From: Hufsiella ginkgonis
GTDB taxonomy: Bacteria; Bacteroidota; Bacteroidia; Sphingobacteriales; Sphingobacteriaceae
DNA: 64,000 nt
Direction: 5' to 3'
NCBI RefSeq assembly: GCF_009834915.1
Contig: NZ_WVHS01000001.1
Span: 806,001 to 870,000, forward strand
In this document: piece after piece, positions 15,177-25,500 of the stretch
How the letters are laid out: every line of letters starts with the position of its first letter
How positions within the stretch are numbered: position 1 is the first letter of the stretch
Notes under the pieces: generated by a model
Database searches by the model: none
The model's input: the letters and a program-made list of their open reading frames with translations, nothing else
Told to the model about the DNA's origin: nothing
Program-made: the position numbers and the translations under genes

Positions 15177-17372
15177 TTAATTCCCGGTCCTTCGCTGCTC
15201 CGCTTCAGATCCTACTGTCCGCCGCCTGGCAGCTCCTACGGTGCTTTTGCCGAAATTGAGTGAGAAGCTGGCGGCAATTACCCGGCTTTCGGGTTTCTCG
15301 CGGTCATAGAGGTCGAGGTTGCCAAAGTTTGAGCGAAAACGCACGTCGGTAGTATTGAAAAGGTCGCTCACGCGAAGCCTCAACGTGCCGCGCTTATGTA
15401 TCACCGTTTTGCTGATTCCAGCATCGGCGTAGTATATCGCCCGGTAATGATAGATGGCGTAGTACGATGGGGTTTCGTATTTACCAAGCAATTCGGCCGT
15501 GAGCCCTTTTCCAAAAACGAGGGTGTTTTGCAGGGTAAAGGTGAGGTCCTTACCACCCTTGTTCAGGCGTTCATCATCGTATTTCGACTTAAATTTCGCA
15601 TACAGCGCCTGTACCGTAAATTGTGCTTCCCAACGTTTTTTTATAAATTGTACCGGCGTATTAAATGTGAGGCCGTATACGTACTGTCTATCAAGATTAC
15701 GGCGGACCTGGGTAACGATGTTGGTGGTATCGTTCTGCTCAAACAAATTCCAACTAAAATTACGTGTTGCCGCCGCGCTCAGGGTGGTATTTATTTTAGA
15801 CTGAAAAGTATGGGTCAACTCTGCCGTATGGGTAAGCGAGGGCAGCAGGTATGGATTTCCCGAACGATAGGAATATTGGTCTACATAACCCACAAACTGG
15901 TTCAGGTCCTCATACAAGGGCCGGTCTATACGACGGCTGTAAGAAATCAGCCACCTGTTCTTTTTATCCTGGTTATAGGTAAGTTGCAGGTTAGGGAAAA
16001 GGTTCAGGTAATTGCGGCGTGTACGATGATCCGAGTTAACCTCAACACCCAGCGACGAAGTATTCTCTCCTCTTAATCCTGCCTGGATATTGCCTTTTCT
16101 AAAGCTGCGTGTATAGGTACTGTAGATGGAGAAGATCGTCTCCTCAAACTCGAACATGCTGGTAAACTTCGGATCGGATGTGTAAGTGCCGGAATGCAGC
16201 TGCCCAAAATCGATCTGGTTACCGCTTTTCACCCGGCTGAGCTTAAGTCCGCCGTTATATTTTGAAGCGCCGTTTACGGGTCGGGTAAAATCAAGCCTGG
16301 CCGATTGGATGATATAATCTCCCGGCGAAGTATTTTGCAGGTACAACGGGTTAGACAACATTTTTATCTTAAGGTTCGAATACACATTTTCGAGGCGCTC
16401 TTCAGATTCGCGGCGGTAAACGGCGTGATCGAGATCAACGGAAAGCTCCGCGGCCTTTTTAAAAGTACCTTTATAATTAAGGTTGAAGCCGATGTTCCTG
16501 ATGTCTCGATTTTGTAGCGCATTCCCGTCTATGGTAGGACCGGTGCTGATCACCGAAAGGTTCATCTTATCGATGCCGATGTTGCTGCTGGAACCGCTAA
16601 CCAACACACCCAATAAATGCGCCGGGCTTAGTGCGTAATCGGCGCCTGCGCGGTAGGTATGGCTGCGCCGCTGCTGTTCGCTGAAATAATCGACGTCTAC
16701 ACGCGTGGTCATATTGTTAAGGTGCACATCACGGTTTAGTATAGAAGTGCGGGCCGATGTTTGATCGGCATAGGAATACGTGGCAAAAAGATTGAGCTGC
16801 TTACCGCGGTTGTTAATGCTGAGAGAAGGATTATACCTGTAATTCGGCCTGAAACGAATGCCCAGGTCGCTCATACCGGCAGTTGCGGTAAATACCCCGT
16901 TTGTTCCCTCGTTTTTGCTCTTTTTTAACCGGATGTTAATCACGCCTGCCCCTCCCGCGGCATCGTAGGAGGCGGATGGATTACTGATCAACTCGATGGT
17001 CTCTACAGAAATACCCTGCGTAGAATGAAGCAGGTTGCTTAGTTCTGCTGGCTGGAGGTGCGTATTTTTACCGTCGATGGTGACCAGTACGCCCGATTTA
17101 CCGTTCATGCGGATCTCCTCGTTCTGGTCAACCTGCACCCCAGGCGCTTTTTTTAGGATCTCCATTACCGATGCTCCCGCTGCCAGGGCACTGCCGCCAA
17201 TATTCAGGATGATTTTACCGGCCTTCATTTCCACGCCTGGTCTAAAGTCAGTAATGGTTACTTCATTTAAGACTCGTTTATTGCCAATGGAATCCTGCTG
17301 CTGCGCAATTGCAGCCGAAGCTTTAGCTACGCCAATAATTATCACTACAACAAACGAACTTACCTTTAACAT
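15177..17372 (-). CDS. Outer-membrane beta-barrel receptor (OMP_b-brl_3, TonB-dependent type)
   Basis: The 731-residue protein has a signal peptide (to about 24), then a plug domain without a preceding carboxypeptidase-like domain: EILKKAPGVQVDQNEEIRMN, GVLVTIDGKNT, IELISNPSASYDAAGGAGVINI. A long beta-barrel follows (about 370-705, e.g. SYSRRIDRPLYEDLNQFVGYVDQYSYRSGNPYL) and a basic tail ending GSEAEQRRTGN. It is a paralogue of the next upstream gene (17514-19952) with the same plug and barrel motifs. Such proteins import or bind unknown ligands at the outer membrane. A strong terminator separates the two, so they are probably transcribed independently. Confidence 0.88.
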   Translation of the reverse strand: MLKVSSFVVVIIIGVAKASAAIAQQQDSIGNKRVLNEVTITDFRPGVEMKAGKIILNIGGSALAAGASVMEILKKAPGVQVDQNEEIRMNGKSGVLVTIDGKNTHLQPAELSNLLHSTQGISVETIELISNPSASYDAAGGAGVINIRLKKSKNEGTNGVFTATAGMSDLGIRFRPNYRYNPSLSINNRGKQLNLFATYSYADQTSARTSILNRDVHLNNMTTRVDVDYFSEQQRRSHTYRAGADYALSPAHLLGVLVSGSSSNIGIDKMNLSVISTGPTIDGNALQNRDIRNIGFNLNYKGTFKKAAELSVDLDHAVYRRESEERLENVYSNLKIKMLSNPLYLQNTSPGDYIIQSARLDFTRPVNGASKYNGGLKLSRVKSGNQIDFGQLHSGTYTSDPKFTSMFEFEETIFSIYSTYTRSFRKGNIQAGLRGENTSSLGVEVNSDHRTRRNYLNLFPNLQLTYNQDKKNRWLISYSRRIDRPLYEDLNQFVGYVDQYSYRSGNPYLLPSLTHTAELTHTFQSKINTTLSAAATRNFSWNLFEQNDTTNIVTQVRRNLDRQYVYGLTFNTPVQFIKKRWEAQFTVQALYAKFKSKYDDERLNKGGKDLTFTLQNTLVFGKGLTAELLGKYETPSYYAIYHYRAIYYADAGISKTVIHKRGTLRLRVSDLFNTTDVRFRSNFGNLDLYDREKPESRVIAASFSLNFGKSTVGAARRRTVGSEAEQRRTGN

Positions 17373-17426
17373 TGGGTAATTAAACCCTAAAGATATGTTT
17401 TTTTCAATTTTATTTATCCAATAAAA

Positions 17427-17468
17427 AGCATCGAAAAGTCAGGTATAAATACCTGATTTTTCGATGCT
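17427..17468 (-). terminator. Long-stem terminator between paralogous receptor genes
   Basis: AGCATCGAAAA..TCAGGTAT pairs with ATACCTGA..TTTTCGATGCT giving a stem of about 19 bp, followed on the minus strand by TTTTTATT. It ends the transcript of the receptor at 17514-19952. Confidence 0.8.
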
Positions 17469-17513
17469 CTACTTTAAAACCTAACTAAAACTAACTATTG
17501 GCGTATTCCGGGT

Positions 17514-19952
17514 CTAATTTTTCATTCTATTTAATTCCGCTTCTGATCCTGTTGACCGTTTACGGGCGGGCCTGACTTCATTTTTACCGAAGCGGTATGA
17601 CACCGTAAGACGAGCGATGCGCGACTCTCCCTTTTCCACGAAGTTAAGGTTCATATCCTGGTAAGTGGTAGAAAGCCGGTTCTTCCGGGAATTAAAAATA
17701 TCGTTGATGCTCGCACGCAGCGAGAGTTTATTGTTCACCAGCGATTTTCTTACGCCCGCGTTCAGCACTACCTGGGTCTCCGCCCTGAAAATACCGTACT
17801 GCTGCGGCGATTGGTATTGGGCCGAAAGATCAGCGCTCGCGGTAGCGCTCAGTGTGAACGACTGATCCATATTATAGCTGATGGCGGTTTGACCGGAGTT
17901 AAGCGTTCCTCCGTTCGAAAACGATTTAAAGTTCATCCGGAATACCTGGAAATTATTGTTGACGTTCCACCACCTGGCCGGCGACACAGGTGCGTATACG
18001 GTTAAGTTATATACGTCCATCTCGTCGAGATTTTTTTGGATGGCGTAGGTCTTCAGGGTGGCGTTGTCCTGTTCGGTCACAGTGGCCATGGCGTCCCTGG
18101 TATGGCTGTAGCTTAACGAGGTGGTGAACTTTCCCTTAAAGGTATGCGAGAGATCGAACGAGTTGGTAAACTGCGGATTTAAGAAGGGGTTACCTTTCTG
18201 GAAAGTGTATTCGTCCAGGAAATTAAGGAACGGGTTCAGGTCGTCGTACGACGGACGGTCGATGCGGCGGCTGTATGAGAGGCCGAGCTCGTTATCTTTA
18301 TTGATCTTCCGCGAAAACGCAACGCTTGGGAAAAGCTCGGGGTAACTCCGTTTCACCACTTCGTTTTTGGTAACAGAATTTCCTTTCGAAAATGTTTGCT
18401 CGGCCCGTAATCCAAGCTGTACACCTGTTTTCTTAAACTCTTTGCTAAAGTTAAGGTAGCCGGCAACGATGTCCTCATCGTATACAAAGTGATTGGTGTA
18501 TTCGGGATCGGCCACATAGGTGGTACCGTTAAATTTCGCCAGCAGCAGGTCGTTGTCTGTTTTCACGAGACTGGCTTTTAGTCCCGCCTCTATCTTGCTG
18601 GTTTTATTGATCGGGTGACTGTAATCCGTTTTAAACGATTTCACGGTGATTTCGGCAGGCGCATAATTCTTTACCAGGAGATTCCCGCGCGGATCGAGAT
18701 TTATTCGCTGGTAACTATTATCGCGGATCTCGTCGTGGTTACCATTATAATTGGAATAATCCACATCCATAGAGATCTCTTTACCGGAAGCGCTAAGAAC
18801 ACCTTTATAATTAAGGTTAAGCGCCATGTTATCATAGCTTTCGGTATTGTTCCCGAGGATGTTGATCCGTTCAGACTGGTTGAAGTTATTCACCCAGTTG
18901 GTGTTACTGTTGCTTTCTTCGTCATTCTTGTTGGCATATCCATTTATAAGCACGCCGATGGTATGGTTCTTATTCAGGAAGAAATCCGCACCCGCTTTAT
19001 AAGACGTACTGAACCGGCGATTGTCCCAGCTATTCAGCTGCCTGAAGGTGGTTACCGTATCAACGGTAGTTACCTGGCGATTTAGGTTAAGCGTGTTGAG
19101 GCGACCGTTATTGGCATAATTGACGTTGCCGAACAGGTTTACTTTGCGGTTACGGTAATTAAGATTGGTACCGCCGCTCATCTTCGAAGTCTCGCCGTAA
19201 CCGCCGCCGGCTGTAGCGGTCCCGTTTAAGCCGAGGCTCTTACTTTTCTTCGTTTTTATATTGATGATGCCCGAAGTGCCCGAGGCATCGTATTTAGCAG
19301 AGGGGCTGGTAATAAGCTCGATGGTTTCGATCTGGCTGCTTTGCATATTGCGGAGCATGTTAGCTACGTCGGCATTGCTCATGTAAGTGGGCTTGCCGTC
19401 GAGCATGATGGTTACGCCCTGTTTCCCCTTCATCGCGATATTGTCGTCTTTATCTACCGTTACGCCCGGTGCTTTTTCCAGTACCTCCATCGCGGTGGCG
19501 CCCGCGGCGAGGCTGCCGCTCTCCACGTTCAATACCAGCCTGTCCATCTTGCGCTCGATGAGGGGCTTTTGGCTCACAATGGCCACCTCTTTCAGATCGC
19601 GCGATTGCGCAGGCAGCCGGATCGCTTCCAGCGTCACTATTTTATTCCCGGCATTCAGCTCGAACGGCTTGCTGTAACCTTTTTTGTAACCGGCCATCGA
19701 AGCAGCTACCAGGTAGTTTCCGGCAGCGTTGTTCTCGAATATAAAAGTGCCGTCAGCAGCAGAGATGGCCACTTTTACGAGCGACGAATCCTTCGCCCTC
19801 AACAGGTGGATGGTTGCAAAATCGACCGCCTTCCGCTCCGCGTCCAACACGGCGCCGCTTACCCTGCTCCCCGCCAGTTTCTCCTGGGCCGCGCAGTTTT
19901 TTGCGAGGAACGGGCCTGCGAGCATTAACATCAGTAAAGTATATGTTTTCAT
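17514..19952 (-). CDS. Outer-membrane beta-barrel receptor with carboxypeptidase-regulatory-like domain
   Basis: The 812-residue protein has a signal peptide (to AAQ at about 23), a CarboxypepD_reg-like Ig domain (SGAVLDAERKAVDFATIHLL ... to about 105), a plug (EVLEKAPGVTVDKDDNIAMK, IELITSPSAKYDASGTSGIINI) and an OMP_b-brl_3 barrel (SYSRRIDRPSYDDLNPFLNF). Its C-terminal tail GSEAELNRMKN matches that of the downstream paralogue (GSEAEQRRTGN). The two genes probably arose by tandem duplication, with loss of the N-terminal domain in the other copy. The ligand is unknown and no adjacent regulator gives a hint. Confidence 0.88.
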   Translation of the reverse strand: MKTYTLLMLMLAGPFLAKNCAAQEKLAGSRVSGAVLDAERKAVDFATIHLLRAKDSSLVKVAISAADGTFIFENNAAGNYLVAASMAGYKKGYSKPFELNAGNKIVTLEAIRLPAQSRDLKEVAIVSQKPLIERKMDRLVLNVESGSLAAGATAMEVLEKAPGVTVDKDDNIAMKGKQGVTIMLDGKPTYMSNADVANMLRNMQSSQIETIELITSPSAKYDASGTSGIINIKTKKSKSLGLNGTATAGGGYGETSKMSGGTNLNYRNRKVNLFGNVNYANNGRLNTLNLNRQVTTVDTVTTFRQLNSWDNRRFSTSYKAGADFFLNKNHTIGVLINGYANKNDEESNSNTNWVNNFNQSERINILGNNTESYDNMALNLNYKGVLSASGKEISMDVDYSNYNGNHDEIRDNSYQRINLDPRGNLLVKNYAPAEITVKSFKTDYSHPINKTSKIEAGLKASLVKTDNDLLLAKFNGTTYVADPEYTNHFVYDEDIVAGYLNFSKEFKKTGVQLGLRAEQTFSKGNSVTKNEVVKRSYPELFPSVAFSRKINKDNELGLSYSRRIDRPSYDDLNPFLNFLDEYTFQKGNPFLNPQFTNSFDLSHTFKGKFTTSLSYSHTRDAMATVTEQDNATLKTYAIQKNLDEMDVYNLTVYAPVSPARWWNVNNNFQVFRMNFKSFSNGGTLNSGQTAISYNMDQSFTLSATASADLSAQYQSPQQYGIFRAETQVVLNAGVRKSLVNNKLSLRASINDIFNSRKNRLSTTYQDMNLNFVEKGESRIARLTVSYRFGKNEVRPARKRSTGSEAELNRMKN

Positions 19953-19985
19953 TTTCTTAGTCTTAAAGGTCCATAGCGATCCCGG

Positions 19986-20008
19986 GCGGGTGCTTACCCG
20001 CTTTTTTT
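19986..20008 (+). terminator. Plus-strand hairpin with T-tract, no upstream gene
   Basis: GCGGGT-GCTT-ACCCGC followed by seven T has the form of an intrinsic terminator on the plus strand, but the flanking genes all run on the minus strand. It lies in the leader of the receptor gene starting at 19952 and might stop antisense transcription. No other feature is seen in 19953-20184. Confidence 0.4.
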
Positions 20009-20184
20009 AGGGATCTCGTAAATTAAAATTGATGCTACGGATACTTTGCCACAGGATCAGTTTGCGGCCTTTTTATTGTATCCGCATCTTTGACGATAAA
20101 ACGGAAACAATGGTTACAAACTAATTCAAATTAACCATACACGATACTGTTGAACGTGTTGCGCTGCGCTAAGAAAGAGAATAC

Positions 20185-21759
20185 CTATTGTTCATCGTCT
20201 TCTTGTTCATTATCTGTTGCCAGGCTGTCGTTGGCACATTTCATCCCTTTGTCGGTCATTATCCATTCGGTGGGTGTCTGGTAACTGCTTCCTTCGGGCA
20301 TACACTCCCATAAGCTGTAATTACGCAGGTACCATTCCAGGTTGCCGTCTATGATCAGCCGGGTGTTTTTTGGTACGCGGAGGGTAAGCGTAACTTCTTG
20401 TCCGCGCCAGCGCGCACGTTTCCCGGTGAGGCCGCCCACACCGAACTCCAGCACGGAACCTGTCTGCTTAAAACGGTAGGTAATCTGCCGTGCATTATTT
20501 AACGCGTTCTCAAAGTCGTAACCGCGCGATTCGAACTTTTCCGTAAGGGTAGGGACGCTTATCTCGTCGGTTCTTTCGATGAACAAACGGACTTCCGGGA
20601 TCTCGATGTTCCTGTGCCCTATCACGATCCGCCTGCGCGGATGTTTATCCATATTATAGGCTACGCTGTCTTCGTGGGTAATGATCCGCGAGTCGTCCAG
20701 CTTGAGGTGATATACCGGGAAAGGCGCAACGTCAATCTGCTCGGTAAATGTAGCTTCGTCAGAGAACTCTGCCGCCAGCCTGGTGCCATAATATAACCCG
20801 GTACCCAGCCCGGTGAGCCAGATAATAAGCATGGCGAAAGAACCTGTGCGGGTAAGGACCTTGTAATTAGTAAGCACACGCACCGCGAAGAGGACGAGCG
20901 CTACCAATGGGATGCCGGTAAGCACAAAGGCGCTGAAGTAAAGCGGCGATTGGTATTCGGGATTAATAGCAGCTACGAAAGGCGCAATATCCGGGTTTGG
21001 ATTGCTGGCGAACCCCATCAGCATAAATAGCATGACGAATACGGAGAGCAGCGCGATGCTTCCGGTGATAATGATGAACAAACTCACAAGTTTTACGAGG
21101 ATCTTGAGGGTACCGCCAAAGAACTTTTCCAGGAAGGTAAAAAACTCGGCGATAACTCCTTTGCTCCTGAACTCATGCAGCTGCCTGCCGCTTCCTGCTT
21201 CCTCGTCAAAGTTCTTCTTGAAATTGTGCAGCGTTACCGGCTCGCCTTTCATCTCCATCCGCTCTGCGCGGGTATTGGCTTTAGGCATCACAATGGCGAA
21301 GATGATGTAGATCAACATCCCTGAACCGCCCGGCAACAGCAGGAGCAGGAAAATAAGGCGCACCCACTTAACGTCGATACCAAAATAATGGGCAATACCC
21401 GAGCATACTCCGCCAATTAACCGGTGGTCGGGATCTTTAAACAGCTTACGGGAAGGTTTTACGTAGATCTCTTCCTGCGCAGGCGAATCCTCGGCACTTT
21501 CGAAATCAGAAACCGAACCCATTTGGGCAACGATGGATTCTACATCTTTTAATACGACTACCTGCTTTTTCTCCGCCTCGAGCAGCTCCGAGAACATCTC
21601 GGCAATGCGGCTTTCGATGTCGGTTACAATTTCCTCGCTGTCTGCGGTATAGGCGAAATGGCGCTTAATAGCGGCCATGTAATTTTTAAGGCTATCGTAA
21701 GCATCCTCTTCAATGTGAAAAATGATGCCGTTCATATTTATGATGATGGTTTTGTTCAT
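20185..21759 (-). CDS. PspC-domain membrane protein
   Basis: The 524-residue protein starts MNKTIIINMNGIIFHIEEDAYDSLKNYM (a short N-terminal domain common to Bacteroidetes PspC proteins), then KLFKDPDHRLIGGVCSGIAHYFGIDVKWVRLIFLLLLL, the PspC domain with its membrane helix (about 105-160). Three to four more helices follow (about 215-330), and the C-terminal 170 residues look like an extracytoplasmic beta-rich domain (putative DUF4097-type adhesin-like fold). It starts 9 bases after the PadR gene and belongs to the same operon. PspC proteins take part in membrane-stress responses; the specific role here is unknown. Confidence 0.88.
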   Translation of the reverse strand: MNKTIIINMNGIIFHIEEDAYDSLKNYMAAIKRHFAYTADSEEIVTDIESRIAEMFSELLEAEKKQVVVLKDVESIVAQMGSVSDFESAEDSPAQEEIYVKPSRKLFKDPDHRLIGGVCSGIAHYFGIDVKWVRLIFLLLLLPGGSGMLIYIIFAIVMPKANTRAERMEMKGEPVTLHNFKKNFDEEAGSGRQLHEFRSKGVIAEFFTFLEKFFGGTLKILVKLVSLFIIITGSIALLSVFVMLFMLMGFASNPNPDIAPFVAAINPEYQSPLYFSAFVLTGIPLVALVLFAVRVLTNYKVLTRTGSFAMLIIWLTGLGTGLYYGTRLAAEFSDEATFTEQIDVAPFPVYHLKLDDSRIITHEDSVAYNMDKHPRRRIVIGHRNIEIPEVRLFIERTDEISVPTLTEKFESRGYDFENALNNARQITYRFKQTGSVLEFGVGGLTGKRARWRGQEVTLTLRVPKNTRLIIDGNLEWYLRNYSLWECMPEGSSYQTPTEWIMTDKGMKCANDSLATDNEQEDDEQ

Positions 21760-21768
21760 GGCGTTGTT

Positions 21769-22122
21769 TTATTTAGTTCGGGTAATATTGATATCCCTTC
21801 CCTCGATGGAAGTGTTTACGGCGTAGGCCAGCTCGGCCCAGGTGTTGTCAAGGTGCGTCAACACCTCTTTTCCTGCCTGCGAAAGCACGTAATACTTGCG
21901 GGGCGGGCCTGACGTAGACTCGATCCACTGGTAACTTAGCAGGCCGTTATTTTTTAAACGGGTAAGCAAGGGATATAAAGTTCCTTCTACTACCAGCATG
22001 CGAGCCTTTTTCAGCTCGCTGATTATATCAGAGGCATAAATCTCCCCCCGGGAAATTATCGAGAGAATACAGTACTCCAGTATTCCCTTCCTCATTTGGG
22101 TTTGGGTGTTTTCGACTATCAT
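21769..22122 (-). CDS. PadR-family transcriptional regulator
   Basis: The 117-residue protein begins MIVENTQTQMRKGILEYCILSIIS and carries the PadR winged helix: SDIISELKKARMLVVEGTLYPLLTRLKNNGLLSY, then STSGPPRKYYVLSQAGKE. ATG 22122 is chosen over the track-long upstream ATG because residues from here match the family start. Its promoter lies immediately upstream (22127-22158), so the mRNA may be almost leaderless. PadR proteins repress their own operon and lose DNA binding on ligand or stress; the linked target is the PspC gene downstream. Confidence 0.9.
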   Translation of the reverse strand: MIVENTQTQMRKGILEYCILSIISRGEIYASDIISELKKARMLVVEGTLYPLLTRLKNNGLLSYQWIESTSGPPRKYYVLSQAGKEVLTHLDNTWAELAYAVNTSIEGRDINITRTK

Positions 22123-22126
22123 ATAG

Positions 22127-22158
22127 CAAAGATATATGTTTAAGATTGTATTATGCAA
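22127..22158 (-). promoter_or_regulatory. Bacteroidetes-type promoter of padR-pspC
   Basis: On the minus strand TTG (22158-22156), 21 bases, then TATCTTTG (22134-22127) matches the -33 TTG / -7 TAnnTTTG consensus of the Bacteroidetes primary sigma factor. The -7 box ends 4 bases before the ATG at 22122, implying a leaderless or nearly leaderless transcript. Confidence 0.65.
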
Positions 22159-22514
22159 TACATAGTACTAAAATATTTTTCGATCTCGCAGGAAGACAAA
22201 TTGCCTGGCCTGGTTTCCAGCTAAAATTGGCCAACGCCGTCCGCCTGCGCAGATATTCGCCGTTATCGCGGATTAAAGGAACAATAGGGAGGGGAAGCAG
22301 CAAAAAGGCGAAAAAAGATTCTGCAACCCGGCGACAAGGGTGAGATTTACCTATTTTAAGGTATGCGAAGAATTAAATTAATTTTTAAACGCTATATTTT
22401 TTTAATTTTTCATATAAAAACCATTCAAAAATTGTAAATCAAAAAAAATTATTTGGCTTTATAAATTTTATACTTCATATTTAGAGTTCACAAAAAATTC
22501 TAAACTATTAGCGT
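22159..22514. other. Gene-free AT-rich region upstream of susC
   Basis: The part from about 22360 to 22514 is very AT-rich and must hold the susC promoter and leader, but I find no exact TTG/TAnnTTTG pair. No operator, tRNA or credible small ORF is seen; a 65-codon ORF at 22146-22343 has no signs of coding. Confidence 0.4.
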
Positions 22515-25500
22515 ATGAGAAAGAATTTACTTAAGTGTGTGCTATTTCTGTGCTTATTAGGCTCGTATGCCTTTGCCCAGGAACGCACAGTTACTGGAAC
22601 CGTAACAGCAAAAGAAGATGGCTTGCCCCTTCCCGGGGTTAGTGTTAGAGTTAAAGGTACTAATGCCGGTACCTCAACAGGCGGAAACGGGATGTTCTCG
22701 TTATCTGTGCCTGCAAATGCCACCCTTGTATTCACATTTATCGGTTATACCCCGCTCGAAATCGCAGCAGGATCTAACACGCGCGTAAATGCGGTGCTGG
22801 TAGCAGATGCAACTGTGTTAAGTGAAGTAGTAGTTACTTCGGCGCTCGGTATTACACGTTCAGAGCGGTCGTTAGGCTATGCCGCACAGGGACTTAAAGC
22901 GGAAGAAATCAGCGTTACCAAGCAGCCGGATCTAAACACGGCTATCGCAGGTAAGATTGCCGGCGTACAGATCCTTGGCGGATCGGGCGCACGTTTCGGC
23001 ACTTCTTCTATCAGGATCCGCGGTACTAACAGCATCGGCGGAAGCGTCGAGCCTCTTTATGTAGTTGACGGCGTGGTTGTTCCTTCAACCAGCATCAACG
23101 TTGACGACGTAGCTGACCTGACCGTGCTGAAAGGCCCTGCGGCTACTTCCCTTTATGGACAGCGCGGCGATAACGGCGTGGTAGTGGTAACTTCCAAAAA
23201 AGCCGCTAAAAAAGGCGTTGGCATCGAAGTTAACCACTCAACCACCCTCGAGACCGTGGGTACCTTACCTGAGTACCAGAATGAGTACGGTGGCGGTGGT
23301 TCTACGAGCTGGTCGACTTTCACTTACAATGCGGCTACCGACAATCCGGGTTTAGCAGGATTAAATGGCGTTCGTTACCATGATTTTGCCACCGATGAGA
23401 GCTGGGGACCTAAATTTGACGGTCAGCCCTTCATTCCGTGGTATGCATTAAACAAGTACGATTCTGATTTCGGTAAATCACAGCCGTACGTCGCCCAGAA
23501 AAACAACGTAAAAGAATTCTACGAAACCGGTGTTGAGAACAACTCGAACGTTGCCTTCTCTTCGGCCAGCGAAAAGTACAATGCCCGTGTTTCTTACACG
23601 AACATTAACCGTACCGGTATTTCTCCAAATACCCGTGCCGATCAGAACCGCGTTGGTTTTAACGGTTCATTTAAACCGGTCAGCAAATTAACGCTGAGCA
23701 GCCAGATCAACTTTAACACCATCCGTTACTTTAACCGTCCGGCCGAAGGATACGGTACCCAGACTGCGGGTTCATTTAACCAGTGGTTCCACAGGGATAT
23801 CCGCATCGATAAGCTTAAAAACTACAAAAACCCCGACGGTACTTATACTACCTGGAACATTACCGGTATCCGTAACCTTGCCCCTAAATATTGGGATAAT
23901 CCGTATACCGAAGCTTACGCCAACGTGGCGAACAACAACAGCTCAAGGATGTTCGGTAGCCTCCAGGCTTCTTACAACTTCCTGCCTGGTTTGACAGCTG
24001 AGTTCACCGCAAAAGGAAACTTTTCCAACGGGTACTCTGATTCCCGCGTTGCCTCAGGCACATTGGTGTTAGAGCGTTTCGGTACCTCTACCTCGCGCGA
24101 CAGGGAAAATAACTACGTTGCAGACATCCTGTACAATAAAAACCTTACTGAGAAATTCTCTTTAAAAGGCGGTCTGTACGGTGAGTTAAGGATCAACCAC
24201 AGTGAAGACCTTTCGGAAAGCACTGCAGGCGGGTTCACCGTTCCTAACTTCTTCAATATCGCGGCTACAAAAGACCGTCCTACGACTTCTAACTCACTGG
24301 TTAACAAAAAAGTAAGAAGCCTTTACGGATTCGGGTCAGCCGGTTACAGAGACATGCTGTTCCTGGATGTGAACGTTCGTAATGACTGGTCGTCTTCACT
24401 TCCTAACGATGCGAACTCGTACCTGTATGGCGGTGTTTCTACCTCTTTCGTATTTACCGAACTGATGAAGAATAAAGATATTCTTTCATTCGGTAAGATC
24501 TTCGCTTCGGTAGGCCGCGTAGGTTCCGATATCGGCGCTTACAATATCTACCAGACGTATAGCGCAACCGGTCTTTACGGAACTACTCCGTCACTTTCAG
24601 TACCGAACTCGATCCCTAACCAGGCCTTGAAGCCAACGTTATCTGACTCGTACGAGGCAGGTATCGATCTTCGCTTCCTGAAAGACAGGATCACTTTTAA
24701 CTTCAACTATTACGATCGTACCACCAAGGACCAGATTATCCAGCTGACCCTGCCTTCAAGCTCAGGTTTCTCTTCTGCGTTGGTTAATGCCGGCGAGATC
24801 GCAAACCATGGCTATGAGTTCACTCTCGGCGGTGTTCCGGTTAAAGGCAAAGATGTCACCTGGGATTTCACCGCCAATATCGGTATCAACCGCAATAAGA
24901 TCGTTAGCCTTTATGCCGACTCTAAAAACTTTGTTGGCGGAAGCTTCGGTTACACCGGAACTCCACGTATCACGGTTAACAGGTTCGTAGGCCAGTCATG
25001 GGGTGCTCTTACTACCGACAGGATCAAACGCGATGATGCGGGCAATAAGCTGATTGACGACGACGGATATCCAATTATCCAAAAAGATGCCAACATCGGT
25101 ACCTATATCCCGAAATACACCGGTGGTTTGGCAACGTCGCTTGATTACAAACGCTTCAGCCTTGCTGCTTCTATGGACCTGCAGGTTGGCGGAAAGATCA
25201 CTTCCGTTACCCAGGAAAACTTACATGGCTCGGGCCTTGCGGCTGAAACTGCCGGCCTGAACGCGAAAGGTAATCCAAAAAGGGATGATCCTGCCGCTGG
25301 CGGCGGTATCCTGATCGAAGGTATCCGTGCTTCAGATGGCAAACCAAATGCTACTTACATTGATACCAGGGATTATTATGAAGGATATATCCCTTATGTA
25401 TGGGATGAATACACTTACAAAGCTACTTATGTTAAACTGAGAGAAGTTTCACTGGGCTACAGGCTGCCATTGTCGATCGCACAGAAAATGAAAGCAACCG

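Noticed and set aside
22146-22343. 65-codon ORF upstream of susC
   Set aside because: Starts inside the PadR promoter, basic random composition, no RBS or neighbour support.
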